Assembly (NCBI RefSeq): GCF_025460805.1
Contig: NZ_JAMXFJ010000005.1
Span: 206,783-270,782 of the forward strand
Origin: Microvirga sesbaniae
GTDB taxonomy: Bacteria; Pseudomonadota; Alphaproteobacteria; Rhizobiales; Beijerinckiaceae
DNA length: 64,000 nucleotides
Direction of reading: 5' to 3'
The notes below the pieces were generated by a model. The model did no database searches, was not told where the DNA came from, and saw only the letters and a list, made by a program, of their open reading frames with translations. The position numbers and the translations under genes were made by a program. This document shows, piece by piece, positions 38,759 through 46,581 of the stretch. Within the stretch, counting starts at the first letter, position 1, and each line of letters opens with the position of its first letter.

Positions 38759-39562
38759 TCACTGAAGCGAGACCTGATCGCCGATCTCGCGCGGCTCATG
38801 ACCCGGAACCTCGAGCCCAAAGCGCGAGAGCATCGGATGAACGTGGCTCTGCCATTGCCCCGTCAGCTCGTCCCTGCCCTTTTGGCGCAGGCCGTATTTG
38901 CGATGCTGGGCGAAGTGATCCGACGCGCTGCTGCCGAAGGTATCCGCCACGCGCGGATACCAGTAGTTAACGGAGGCCTGGGCATCGGTCCTGTCGTGGC
39001 CTCTCTCGAGAGCCGCCCGCAATCCCTGCTCCCCCCGTTCCGCGTGGCGCTTCTCGACGGGAAGAATCTCGGCCAAGACGTCGGCGAGGGGCTGATAGGA
39101 GCCGCGCGTCAGTTCGTCGAGCTGCACCACGGTGGCCTGCCCCATCAGGCAGTTCATCACCACCGCGTCGACCCAGCCGTTGATCGGATAATGGAACACG
39201 TTGAGGCGCATGTCTCCGGCAATGCGTCGTGTGGCCAGATTGACGCTGCGGTCGAGACGGGACGCCCAGGGATGAGCCCCCACATATTGCGCCGTATCGG
39301 CGCCGAACTGCTCCATGAGAGCCAGGACCTGACGGGCATGGTCGAACTTCTCGAAAACGATGCGCGTCGCGATGATCCGCTCCTTGAGCCCGGGAGCCAG
39401 GTTGATGCAATCGGCGAAGCCCGAGGCTCCTGCCATCTCGGAATCGACGAAGATCGCCATCAGGCGCATGAGTTCGCCGCGATAGCGCGGCGTCACGTTA
39501 TCGGGAGCGCTGAGGCGACCGCCGCCAGCCACGAAGGTGACGAGGCATTCTTCATCGACCAT
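38759..39562 (-). CDS. Stand-alone PaaA/PaaC-family (phenylacetic acid catabolic) protein
   Basis: A 267-residue ferritin-like protein of the PaaA/PaaC family, distinct from the paaA and paaC genes nearby. The second diiron motif is present as EKRHAERG (ExxH). At the first motif, EKFDHA, the position of the PaaA Glu (EAGH) is Lys. The FHYPINGWVDAVVMN segment is typical of this side branch. It lies 28 bases after paaE on the same strand, so it is the sixth gene of the paaABCDE operon. Its role is unknown; a scaffold or alternative oxygenase subunit is possible. Confidence 0.82.
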   Translation of the reverse strand: MVDEECLVTFVAGGGRLSAPDNVTPRYRGELMRLMAIFVDSEMAGASGFADCINLAPGLKERIIATRIVFEKFDHARQVLALMEQFGADTAQYVGAHPWASRLDRSVNLATRRIAGDMRLNVFHYPINGWVDAVVMNCLMGQATVVQLDELTRGSYQPLADVLAEILPVEKRHAERGEQGLRAALERGHDRTDAQASVNYWYPRVADTFGSSASDHFAQHRKYGLRQKGRDELTGQWQSHVHPMLSRFGLEVPGHEPREIGDQVSLQ

Positions 39563-39590
39563 GGAACCACCCTCCCCGCCTCCTGCGGCG

Positions 39591-40667
39591 TCACTTGTCG
39601 AAATCGACCAGAATCCTGTCGCTCACCGGGTAGCTTTGGCAGGTCAGAATGTAGCCCCGCGCGATCTCGTAATCCTCGAGAGCGAAATTCGCGTCCATGT
39701 CCACCTCGCCCTCGACCAGCATCGCCCGGCAGGTTGAGCAGACGCCGCCCTTGCAGGCATAGGGCAGCTCCAGTCCCTCGGCGGTTGCGGCATCGAGCAC
39801 CGATGCGGTGCCCTTCTCGAAGGACAGAGTGCGGGCGCGTCCGTCGATGACGATGGTGGCCTCGCACAGGTTCCTGTTGTCGTCCGCTGCGGTCGCCTCA
39901 GGCTTGCGCTGGCGGCGGCTCGGCGTCGAGGTGGCGAAGAGCTCGAACTTGATCTGGCGCTTGTCGAGCCCGTGTTCCTCGAGGCTTTGCGCGACGCCCA
40001 GCATCATATCCTGCGGACCGCAGATGAAGGCGGTATCGATGGACGACGCATCGATCCAATGGTCCAGAAGCTGGTCGCACTTCTCCTTGGTCAGGCGCCC
40101 GTTGAAGAGGTCGATGTCCTGCTGCTCGCGGCTGAGGATGTGGATGAGACTGAAGCGGTCGAGATGCTCGTTCTTGAGATCCTCGAGCTCCTCGCGGAAC
40201 ATGATCGAACCCGACGCGCGATTGCCGTAGAACAGGGTGAAGGATGAATTCGGCTCGGCGACGAGGGTGGTCTTGATGATGCTCAAAAGCGGCGTGATCC
40301 CGCTGCCCGCGGCAAAGCCCACGAAGTGACGCTTGCGGGTCTCGTCGAGAGGCACGAAGAAATTGCCCATGGGCGGCATCGCCTCGATGACCTGCCCGGG
40401 GGCGAGCTGCTCGCTGGCCCAGCTGGAGAACGCTCCGCCGGCGATCTTCTTGATGCCGACCCGGAGCCGCCCCTCCATCGGCGTCGCACAGATGGAATAG
40501 GACCGCCGCACCTCGTCGCCGTCGATGGTGGTGCGCAGGGTCAGGTACTGGCCCGGCGAGAAGCGGAACGCATCCTTGTGCTCCTCCGGCACGTCGAGAG
40601 TGAGCACGATGGCGTCGCGGGTTTCGCGCCGCACGTCGGCAACGGTGACGGGGTAGAACTTCGTCAT
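39591..40667 (-). CDS. paaE: Phenylacetyl-CoA 1,2-epoxidase reductase subunit PaaE
   Basis: A 358-residue reductase. The FAD-binding domain (about 1-105, RRSYSICATP) and NAD(P)H domain (about 110-230, FVGFAAGSGITPLLSI) are followed by a C-terminal plant-type 2Fe-2S domain (about 265-358) with cysteines in YACKGGVCSTCRAML and the last Cys in LTCQSYP. It passes electrons from NADPH to the PaaA diiron centre. It follows paaD by 16 bases. Length and domain order are normal for PaaE. Confidence 0.95.
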   Translation of the reverse strand: MTKFYPVTVADVRRETRDAIVLTLDVPEEHKDAFRFSPGQYLTLRTTIDGDEVRRSYSICATPMEGRLRVGIKKIAGGAFSSWASEQLAPGQVIEAMPPMGNFFVPLDETRKRHFVGFAAGSGITPLLSIIKTTLVAEPNSSFTLFYGNRASGSIMFREELEDLKNEHLDRFSLIHILSREQQDIDLFNGRLTKEKCDQLLDHWIDASSIDTAFICGPQDMMLGVAQSLEEHGLDKRQIKFELFATSTPSRRQRKPEATAADDNRNLCEATIVIDGRARTLSFEKGTASVLDAATAEGLELPYACKGGVCSTCRAMLVEGEVDMDANFALEDYEIARGYILTCQSYPVSDRILVDFDK

Positions 40668-40683
40668 GGAGCATCCGCTCTTT

Positions 40684-41196
40684 TCAAATGCACTTGAAGT
40701 AGTCGAAAGGCTCGAGGCAGTCGCGGCACCGGTATTGTGCCTTGCACGGCGTCGAGCCGAACTCGCTCACCCGGTCGGTGTTCTCGGATCGGCAGCGCGG
40801 GCACGCGATGGTCAAAGGCTTGCGCAGGAATCGATCGAATGGCGACGGCCCGCCTGCGCTCTCCGCCGGGGGTGCGATGCCGTAGGCCTCCAGCCGCCGC
40901 CGGCCCTCCTGGGTGATCCAGTCCGTGGTCCAGGGCGGCGAGAGGCGCCGCTCGATCCGCAGGCGGTCGATGCCTCTCGCCCGCAGGGCCGCTTCAATCT
41001 CGAACGCGATGACGCTCGTGGCCGGGCAGCCCGAATAGGTGGGCGTGATGGCGACAACGAGTTCGCTATCCTGCCATTGCACGTCGCGCACGATGCCGAG
41101 ATCCATGACGGAGACCGCCGGCACCTCCGGGTCGGGAACGTCGCCCAGCCAGTCTCTGATCTGGTCTGGATCCGGCCGTGTCAGGCTGTCGATCAT
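40684..41196 (-). CDS. paaD: Phenylacetyl-CoA epoxidase assembly subunit PaaD
   Basis: A 170-residue protein with an N-terminal MIP18/DUF59 domain (VPDPEVPAVSVMDLGIV, then TPTYSGCPATSV) and a C-terminal zinc-ribbon-like part with CPRC and CRDC pairs. PaaD is thought to help Fe-S or diiron maturation of the epoxidase. The ATG at 41196 was chosen over a longer frame to 41316, which would overlap paaC. It is 14 bases downstream of paaC. Confidence 0.93.
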   Translation of the reverse strand: MIDSLTRPDPDQIRDWLGDVPDPEVPAVSVMDLGIVRDVQWQDSELVVAITPTYSGCPATSVIAFEIEAALRARGIDRLRIERRLSPPWTTDWITQEGRRRLEAYGIAPPAESAGGPSPFDRFLRKPLTIACPRCRSENTDRVSEFGSTPCKAQYRCRDCLEPFDYFKCI

Positions 41197-41210
41197 CTTT
41201 CCCGCGCTCC

Positions 41211-41969
41211 TCACCACGTCGCGTTGGGATAGGCCCGCTGCAGGAACTGGAGATCGGCCAGGATGTAGCCGAGATGCTCGGAATGAATGCCGCGCTTGCC
41301 GCCCTTCTGCGCCCATCCGGGCTGCGGCAGCGTGAGCGTCGCCTCCTCGATGGTCGCACGAACGAGACCGAGCCAGGGCTCATGCAGCGTCGCGGGGTCC
41401 GGCCCGATGCCGTCCCGCACCATGACCTGGTCGACCTCGTCGCCTTCGAACAGCTCGCCGGTATACATCCAGAGATCGTCGACGGCGCTTTGCATCCGGC
41501 GGTGGCTTTCCTCCGTGCCGTCGCCGAGGCGTAGGACCCATTCCTGGCTCCGCTCCAGGTGATAGGTAACCTCCTTGAGGCCCTTTGCGGCGATCTCGGC
41601 GATGCGGGGGTCCGTCGAGCCGGTCAGCCCGTGCAGCAGCAGATAATGCCAGGCATCGAAATAGAACTGCCGCGCCATCGTGGCGGCGAAGTCGCCGTTC
41701 GGCTGCTCGACCAGAAGCACATTGCGGAAATCGCGCGCGTCGCGCAGATAGGCGAGCTTGTCGGCGTCCCGTCCCCTGCCTTCGACCTCACCGGCGAGGT
41801 TGAGCCAGAGCTGCGTCTGCCCGATCAGGTCGAGGGCGACGTTGGAGAGCGCCAGATCCTCCTCGAGCGCCGGCGAATGCCCGCACCATTCGGAGAGACG
41901 ATGGCCCAGGATCAGGGCGTTGTCGCCCAGCCGCAGCAGATACTCGACGAGAGCGTCCTGCGCATTCAT
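41211..41969 (-). CDS. paaC: Phenylacetyl-CoA epoxidase structural subunit PaaC
   Basis: A 252-residue ferritin-like subunit that forms a heterodimer with PaaA. Typical segments are LRLGDNALILGHRLSEWCGH near the start and LEEDLALSNVALDLIGQ, which lacks the metal ligands found in PaaA, as expected. The ATG at 41969 overlaps the paaB stop by one base (TGATG). The frame continuing to 42356 covers paaB and is rejected. Confidence 0.94.
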   Translation of the reverse strand: MNAQDALVEYLLRLGDNALILGHRLSEWCGHSPALEEDLALSNVALDLIGQTQLWLNLAGEVEGRGRDADKLAYLRDARDFRNVLLVEQPNGDFAATMARQFYFDAWHYLLLHGLTGSTDPRIAEIAAKGLKEVTYHLERSQEWVLRLGDGTEESHRRMQSAVDDLWMYTGELFEGDEVDQVMVRDGIGPDPATLHEPWLGLVRATIEEATLTLPQPGWAQKGGKRGIHSEHLGYILADLQFLQRAYPNATW

Positions 41970-42259
41970 CACATGTGCCCCAGCTCTTCGGGAATCTCGT
42001 AGAAGGTCGGGTGGCGATAGACCTTGCTGTTGGCGGGATCGAACAGCGGCCCCTTGTCGCCGGGCGAGCTCGCCGCGATATCGGACGCCTTCACGACCCA
42101 GATGCTCACGCCCTCGTTGCGGCGCGTATAGACGTCGCGCGCGTTCATGATCGCCATCTCGGCATCGGGCGCATGCAGGCTGCCCACGTGCCGGTGGGCC
42201 AGGCCATGCTGGCTGCGGATGAACACCTCCCAGAGAGGCCATTCCTTCTTGTCGGTCAT
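41969..42259 (-). CDS. paaB: Phenylacetyl-CoA epoxidase subunit PaaB
   Basis: A 96-residue subunit starting MTDKKEWPLWEVFIRSQHGL, which with HVGSLHAPDAEMAIMNARDV and the end YEIPEELGHM is nearly diagnostic for PaaB. It bridges PaaA-PaaC dimers in the epoxidase complex. It follows paaA by 14 bases and overlaps paaC by one base. Confidence 0.95.
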   Translation of the reverse strand: MTDKKEWPLWEVFIRSQHGLAHRHVGSLHAPDAEMAIMNARDVYTRRNEGVSIWVVKASDIAASSPGDKGPLFDPANSKVYRHPTFYEIPEELGHM

Positions 42260-42273
42260 CGTCTCTCTCCCGC

Positions 42274-43269
42274 CTAAGCGGCCTTGACTTGCGCCCGCGC
42301 GGCCTTCTTGGCCGCATAGGCGTCCGCCGCATCGCGCACCCATTGACCCTCTTCATAGGCCTTTACCCGCGTGCGCAGGCGCTGACGGTTGCAGGGACCA
42401 TTGCCGGCGATCACCTGATAGAACTCGTCCCAGTCGATCGCGCCGAAATCGTAATGCCCACGCTCCGCGTTCCACTTGAGATCGGGGTCGGGAACGGTGA
42501 GGCCCAGATATTCGGCCTGGGGCACCGTCTGGTCGACGAATTTCTGGCGCAGCTCGTCGTTGGAATTGATCTTGATCTTCCAGCGCATCGATTGCGCGCT
42601 GTGGACGGAATCTGCGTCGGACGGGCCGAACATCATCAGCGAGGGCCACCACCAGCGGTTCAGCGCGTCCTGCGCCATCTGCTTCTGCTCGGGCGTGCCG
42701 CGGGCGAGCTTGGTCATGGCGTCGTAGCCCTGCCGCTGATGGAAGCTCTCCTCCTTGCAGATGCGGATCATGGCGCGGGAATAGGGTCCGTAGGAGCAGC
42801 GTTGCAGCGGCACCTGGTTCATGATCGCGGCTCCGTCCACGAGCCAGCCGATGGCCCCGATGTCGGCCCAGGTGAGCGTCGGATAGTTGAAGATGCTGGA
42901 ATACTTGGCCTTGCCGCTGTTGAGCTGCTCCAGGAGCTCGTCGCGGCTCACGCCGAGGGTCTCGGCCGCGCAGTAGAGATAGAGCCCGTGGCCTGCCTCG
43001 TCCTGCACCTTGGCGAGCAGGATGGCCTTGCGCTCCAGGGTCGGCGCGCGAGTGATCCAGTTGCCCTCGGGCTGCATGCCGATGATTTCCGAATGGGCGT
43101 GCTGGGAGATCTGCCGGATCAGGGTCTTGCGATAGGCCTCCGGCATCCACTCCTTCGGCTCGATCTTGATGTCGGCATCGATGCGATCCTGGAAGGCACG
43201 TTCCTCCGGAGACATCTCGTCCTTGGATCGGATGTGCTCGACGCCCGTTTTCACCATCTGTGCGTACAC
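42274..43269 (-). CDS. paaA: Phenylacetyl-CoA 1,2-epoxidase catalytic subunit PaaA
   Basis: A 331-residue diiron oxygenase subunit that epoxidises the ring of phenylacetyl-CoA. The metal motifs are DEAGH and KEESFH, with [12 protein letters not shown] before them and [13 protein letters not shown] after. The GTG at 43267-43269 is the likely start: GGGAGA lies upstream and the protein then opens MYAQMVKTG, as in other PaaA proteins. A longer frame to 43371 is rejected. It is first in the paaABCDE operon. Confidence 0.95.
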   Translation of the reverse strand: MYAQMVKTGVEHIRSKDEMSPEERAFQDRIDADIKIEPKEWMPEAYRKTLIRQISQHAHSEIIGMQPEGNWITRAPTLERKAILLAKVQDEAGHGLYLYCAAETLGVSRDELLEQLNSGKAKYSSIFNYPTLTWADIGAIGWLVDGAAIMNQVPLQRCSYGPYSRAMIRICKEESFHQRQGYDAMTKLARGTPEQKQMAQDALNRWWWPSLMMFGPSDADSVHSAQSMRWKIKINSNDELRQKFVDQTVPQAEYLGLTVPDPDLKWNAERGHYDFGAIDWDEFYQVIAGNGPCNRQRLRTRVKAYEEGQWVRDAADAYAAKKAARAQVKAA

Positions 43270-43398
43270 GGCGCTTCTCCCTGACGTTAAGGCCTGTCGG
43301 GCTCTCGTCTTGCAGTCCCGGCCGCCGGAGCGGCCCTTCTGCGCCGGCCAGCGATGGCGCGCAGGCGGCATGCCTCTCCGGGTTTCCGCGGCCCTTTC

Positions 43399-43420
43399 AA
43401 TATGTCACAGAAAACATATT
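43399..43420. promoter_or_regulatory. Inverted repeat in the paaA-paaX gap
   Basis: AATATGT (43399-43405) and ACATATT (43414-43420) form a perfect 7-base inverted repeat with an 8-base spacer, in an AT-rich patch 130 bases before paaA and 28 bases after paaX. It is a candidate PaaX site or paaA promoter element. It does not match the E. coli PaaX site as I recall it. Confidence 0.5.
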
Positions 43421-43447
43421 AAGCAAGAATTTTTTGTAACACTTTCA

Positions 43448-44341
43448 TCAGCCGATCCTCAATTCAGCGGCCGGTTCCGCCGCCGCGAAGCGCTGCCTGA
43501 AGGTCTCGTCGACCGCGGGAAGCGGTCCCAGGTCGCTCTGGGCATGGGTATCGATCCAACGCTCGGCAGCCGGAAGAAGAGTGCGGTAAATCGTGCCGCA
43601 GAGGGCTCTGGCCCCCGTTCCGGCCCAAGGCCCGGGAAGGAGCCGGGACGGCAGCTGCGGATCCTTCAGGACCGCCCTGCGGTAATCGTGGATCAGGAGG
43701 ATGCGCACGAGAAGGGCATCGAGACTTGTGAACCCCGCGCCCCGTTCGAGGGCCCCGAGGGTGCCCGCATAGGTGTCGATGAACCGCCTGTAGCGGGCTT
43801 CGATCTCCGCCAGGGGCCACGCCTTCTCCACCAGACGCCGGGCCGTGGGCAGATCGGCCGGGGTTGCGGCCAGCCTCAGGAAGGGGCCGGTCCTGGCGGC
43901 GGGTCCCGCACCCATAAGAAGATCGGGTCCCAGCGTGCCATACCCTGCCGCTGACAATTCGCCCCTCAGCGCATTGCGGTCCTGCGGGTTCTCGAGCAGG
44001 AGGAGATCAAACGATCCGTGCCACTCGTGGGGCGGGTCGGCATAGATCCGCCGCGTGGCCTCCGCGAAAGCCTCCTGGCCCTGCGGCGTCAGGCGATAAT
44101 AGCTGTTGCGTCCCACCTTCCAGCGCTCGAACCAGCCCTCGGCGACGAGGCGGGACAGGGCCGTCCGGACAAGGGTGTCGCTGATGCGGAAGGCCCGCAT
44201 GATCTCGTGCAGGGATGCCAGGGACAGCACCCCGCCCCGAGGCACCACCGCATCCCCGAAGACCGTCACGATGAGCGAGCCCGCCCGGATCGGCGTCCGT
44301 TCGTGGAACCTGTCCAGCAGAGCCTCTACGACCGCGGCCAT
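43448..44341 (-). CDS. paaX: Phenylacetate degradation regulator PaaX
   Basis: A 297-residue PaaX-family repressor. The N-terminal winged helix (about 18-95) has the family opening RAGSLIVTVFGDAVVPRGG, then SDTLVRTALSRLVAEGWF. The central domain contains WHGSFDLLLLENP, and the C-terminus ends with an LPAAERWIDTH helix. In E. coli PaaX represses paa operons and phenylacetyl-CoA relieves it. Having both PaaX and a PaaR-like TetR in one cluster suggests two layers of control. Confidence 0.92.
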   Translation of the reverse strand: MAAVVEALLDRFHERTPIRAGSLIVTVFGDAVVPRGGVLSLASLHEIMRAFRISDTLVRTALSRLVAEGWFERWKVGRNSYYRLTPQGQEAFAEATRRIYADPPHEWHGSFDLLLLENPQDRNALRGELSAAGYGTLGPDLLMGAGPAARTGPFLRLAATPADLPTARRLVEKAWPLAEIEARYRRFIDTYAGTLGALERGAGFTSLDALLVRILLIHDYRRAVLKDPQLPSRLLPGPWAGTGARALCGTIYRTLLPAAERWIDTHAQSDLGPLPAVDETFRQRFAAAEPAAELRIG

Positions 44342-44472
44342 GCAAGCGTACTCCGATGATCTGGGGCCGAGGAGCCGGTGCCGCCTCCGCCTGTCCGACC
44401 TTCACCTACCCAGACTGCCCCATCCCTGTCGAGCCATCCGGGCGAACGACGGCGCCTCCAAAATTCCTTGAC

Positions 44473-44490
44473 TAACCGGCCGGTCGGTTA
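44473..44490 (+). promoter_or_regulatory. TetR-type (PaaR) operator upstream of paaZ
   Basis: TAACCGGCCGGTCGGTTA matches its reverse complement at 14 of 18 positions and resembles the palindrome before paaG (GGTTGGTCAAT/ATTGACC). It lies 63 bases before the paaZ ATG, near a plausible promoter (TTGACT at 44468). Confidence 0.6.
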
Positions 44491-44553
44491 ATAATGCCCG
44501 AAAGGCGCGGCCATGCCAACGGGGCCGCCCATTCATCATTCCAAGGTGCCCCA

Positions 44554-46581
44554 ATGAGACTCGAGAGCTTCGTTCGTGGAAGTTGGATGTCGCCCGGCCA
44601 AGACCTGGCCGATATTCACAGCGCCGTCACCGGCAACGTGGTCGCCCAGGTCGCCAGCGGCGGCCTCGACATGGGCGAGGTGCTGGCCTATGCCCGCCAG
44701 GTCGGCGGACCCAACCTGCGGAAGCTCACCTTCCACCAGCGTGCAGAACTTCTGAAACGTCTTGCCATTCATCTGTCAGAACGCAAGGACCAGCTCTATA
44801 CGCTCTCCTACCAGACCGGCACCACGCGGTCCGACAACTTCATCGACGTGGATGGCGGCATCGGCACCCTCTTCGTCTATGCGTCTAAGGGCCGTCGCGA
44901 ACTGCCCAACGCCACCTTTCTTCTGGATGGAAATGTCGAAGCCCTTTCGAAGGGCGGCAGCTTCGTCGGCCAGCACGTGATGACGCCTCTCCATGGCGTC
45001 GCCGTTCACATCAACGCTTTCAATTTCCCCTGCTGGGGCATGCTCGAAAAGCTCGCGCCTGCCATCCTGGCCGGCGTCCCGGTCGTGACGAAGCCGGCGA
45101 CGATCACGTCCTATGTGGCCCATGCGCTGGTACGAATGATTGCGGAGTCCCGCATCCTTCCCGACGGAGCGCTCCAGTGCATCGTCGGCTCGACGGGCGA
45201 TCTTTTCGAACATCTGACCTGTCAGGATGTCGTGTCCTTTACCGGCTCCGCCGATACGGCCCAGAAACTGCAGCGACACCCGGTCGTTGCGCGCGAATCC
45301 GTCCGGTTCATCGCCGAGCGCGATTCGCTCAATGCTGCCATTCTTGCGCCTGACGCCGGGCCGGGAACGCCGGAATTCGACCTCTTCGTCAAGGAAGTGG
45401 CGAAGGAGATGACCGTCAAGGCAGGACAGAAATGCACGGCCATCCGCCGCGCCATCGCCCCCCATGCGCATGTCCCTGCGGTGATCGATGCCCTGGGGGA
45501 GCGGCTCTCCAGGATCAAGGTCGGCAATCCGGAACTCGAAAGCGTCCGCATGGGACCGGTCGTCGGGCTTGGTCAGCGGCGGGACGTGATGGCTCAGGTG
45601 GCGAAGCTCCGGACAGAGGCGGATATCGTCGTCGGTGATCCGGACAATTTCATGGTCGAAGGGGCGGACCGCGAGCGCGGCGCCTTCATCCCGCCGCTGG
45701 TGCTACATTGCCCGGACCCGATCCGGGCCACCCATGTCCACAGCGTCGAGGCCTTCGGCCCGGTCTGCACCGTGATGGGCTATGACGGCCTCGATCAGGC
45801 CGTCACCCTGGCCAATCGCGGCGACGGCAGCCTCGTGGCGTCCCTCTACACCTACGACCCCGCTGCGGCGGCCGATCTCGTCTTCGGCGTAGGCGCCTTC
45901 CATGGCCGCCTGGTACTGATCGACCGGGATTGCGCGAAGGAACAGACCGGCCACGGCTCGCCGATGCCGCACATGGTCCATGGCGGACCGGGCCGCGCCG
46001 GTGGCGGTGAGGAGCTCGGGGGCATGCGCGGCGTGCATCATTACATGCAGCGCACAGCGCTGCAGGGTTCTCCCGCCATGCTCTCGCGCGTGACGCAGAG
46101 CTGGATCAAGGGCGCTCCGACCATCGAGGAGGGCCGGCATCCATTCCGCTACTATTTCGAGGACCTCGCCATCGGCCAGACCTTCGTCTCCAAGGAGCGC
46201 ACGATCACCCTTGAGGATATCGAGCACTTCGCGGAATTCACCGGCGATACCTTCTATGCCCATATGAGCGAGGAGGCGACGAAGAACCATCCGTTCTTCC
46301 CCGGACGGGTGGCCCACGGCTATCTTCTGTTGTCCTTCGCGGCAGGCCTCTTCGTCGATCCGGACCTCGGACCGGTGCTTGCCAATTACGGTCTCGATTC
46401 CTTACGTTTCATCAAACCCGTGCAGCCGGGCGAAACCATCAAGGTCCGGTTGACGACAAAGTCGAAATCGCCGCGCAACGAGCAGTATGGCGAGGTGCGC
46501 TGGGACGTGGAGATCACGACGGATATGGGCGAGACGGTCGCAACCTACGATCTGCTCACGATGAATGCGGTGCGTCCATGA
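44554..46581 (+). CDS. paaZ: Bifunctional oxepin-CoA hydrolase/semialdehyde dehydrogenase PaaZ
   Basis: A 675-residue fusion enzyme. The N-terminal aldehyde dehydrogenase domain (about 1-520) shows the [16 protein letters not shown] segment, [14 protein letters not shown] and the catalytic Cys in [13 protein letters not shown]. The C-terminal MaoC-like hydratase domain (about 535-675) carries [10 protein letters not shown] and [14 protein letters not shown]. It opens the oxepin ring of oxepin-CoA and oxidises the semialdehyde formed. The ATG at 44554 follows AAGGTG. The stop overlaps the next start as ATGA. Confidence 0.95.
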   Translation: MRLESFVRGSWMSPGQDLADIHSAVTGNVVAQVASGGLDMGEVLAYARQVGGPNLRKLTFHQRAELLKRLAIHLSERKDQLYTLSYQTGTTRSDNFIDVDGGIGTLFVYASKGRRELPNATFLLDGNVEALSKGGSFVGQHVMTPLHGVAVHINAFNFPCWGMLEKLAPAILAGVPVVTKPATITSYVAHALVRMIAESRILPDGALQCIVGSTGDLFEHLTCQDVVSFTGSADTAQKLQRHPVVARESVRFIAERDSLNAAILAPDAGPGTPEFDLFVKEVAKEMTVKAGQKCTAIRRAIAPHAHVPAVIDALGERLSRIKVGNPELESVRMGPVVGLGQRRDVMAQVAKLRTEADIVVGDPDNFMVEGADRERGAFIPPLVLHCPDPIRATHVHSVEAFGPVCTVMGYDGLDQAVTLANRGDGSLVASLYTYDPAAAADLVFGVGAFHGRLVLIDRDCAKEQTGHGSPMPHMVHGGPGRAGGGEELGGMRGVHHYMQRTALQGSPAMLSRVTQSWIKGAPTIEEGRHPFRYYFEDLAIGQTFVSKERTITLEDIEHFAEFTGDTFYAHMSEEATKNHPFFPGRVAHGYLLLSFAAGLFVDPDLGPVLANYGLDSLRFIKPVQPGETIKVRLTTKSKSPRNEQYGEVRWDVEITTDMGETVATYDLLTMNAVRP

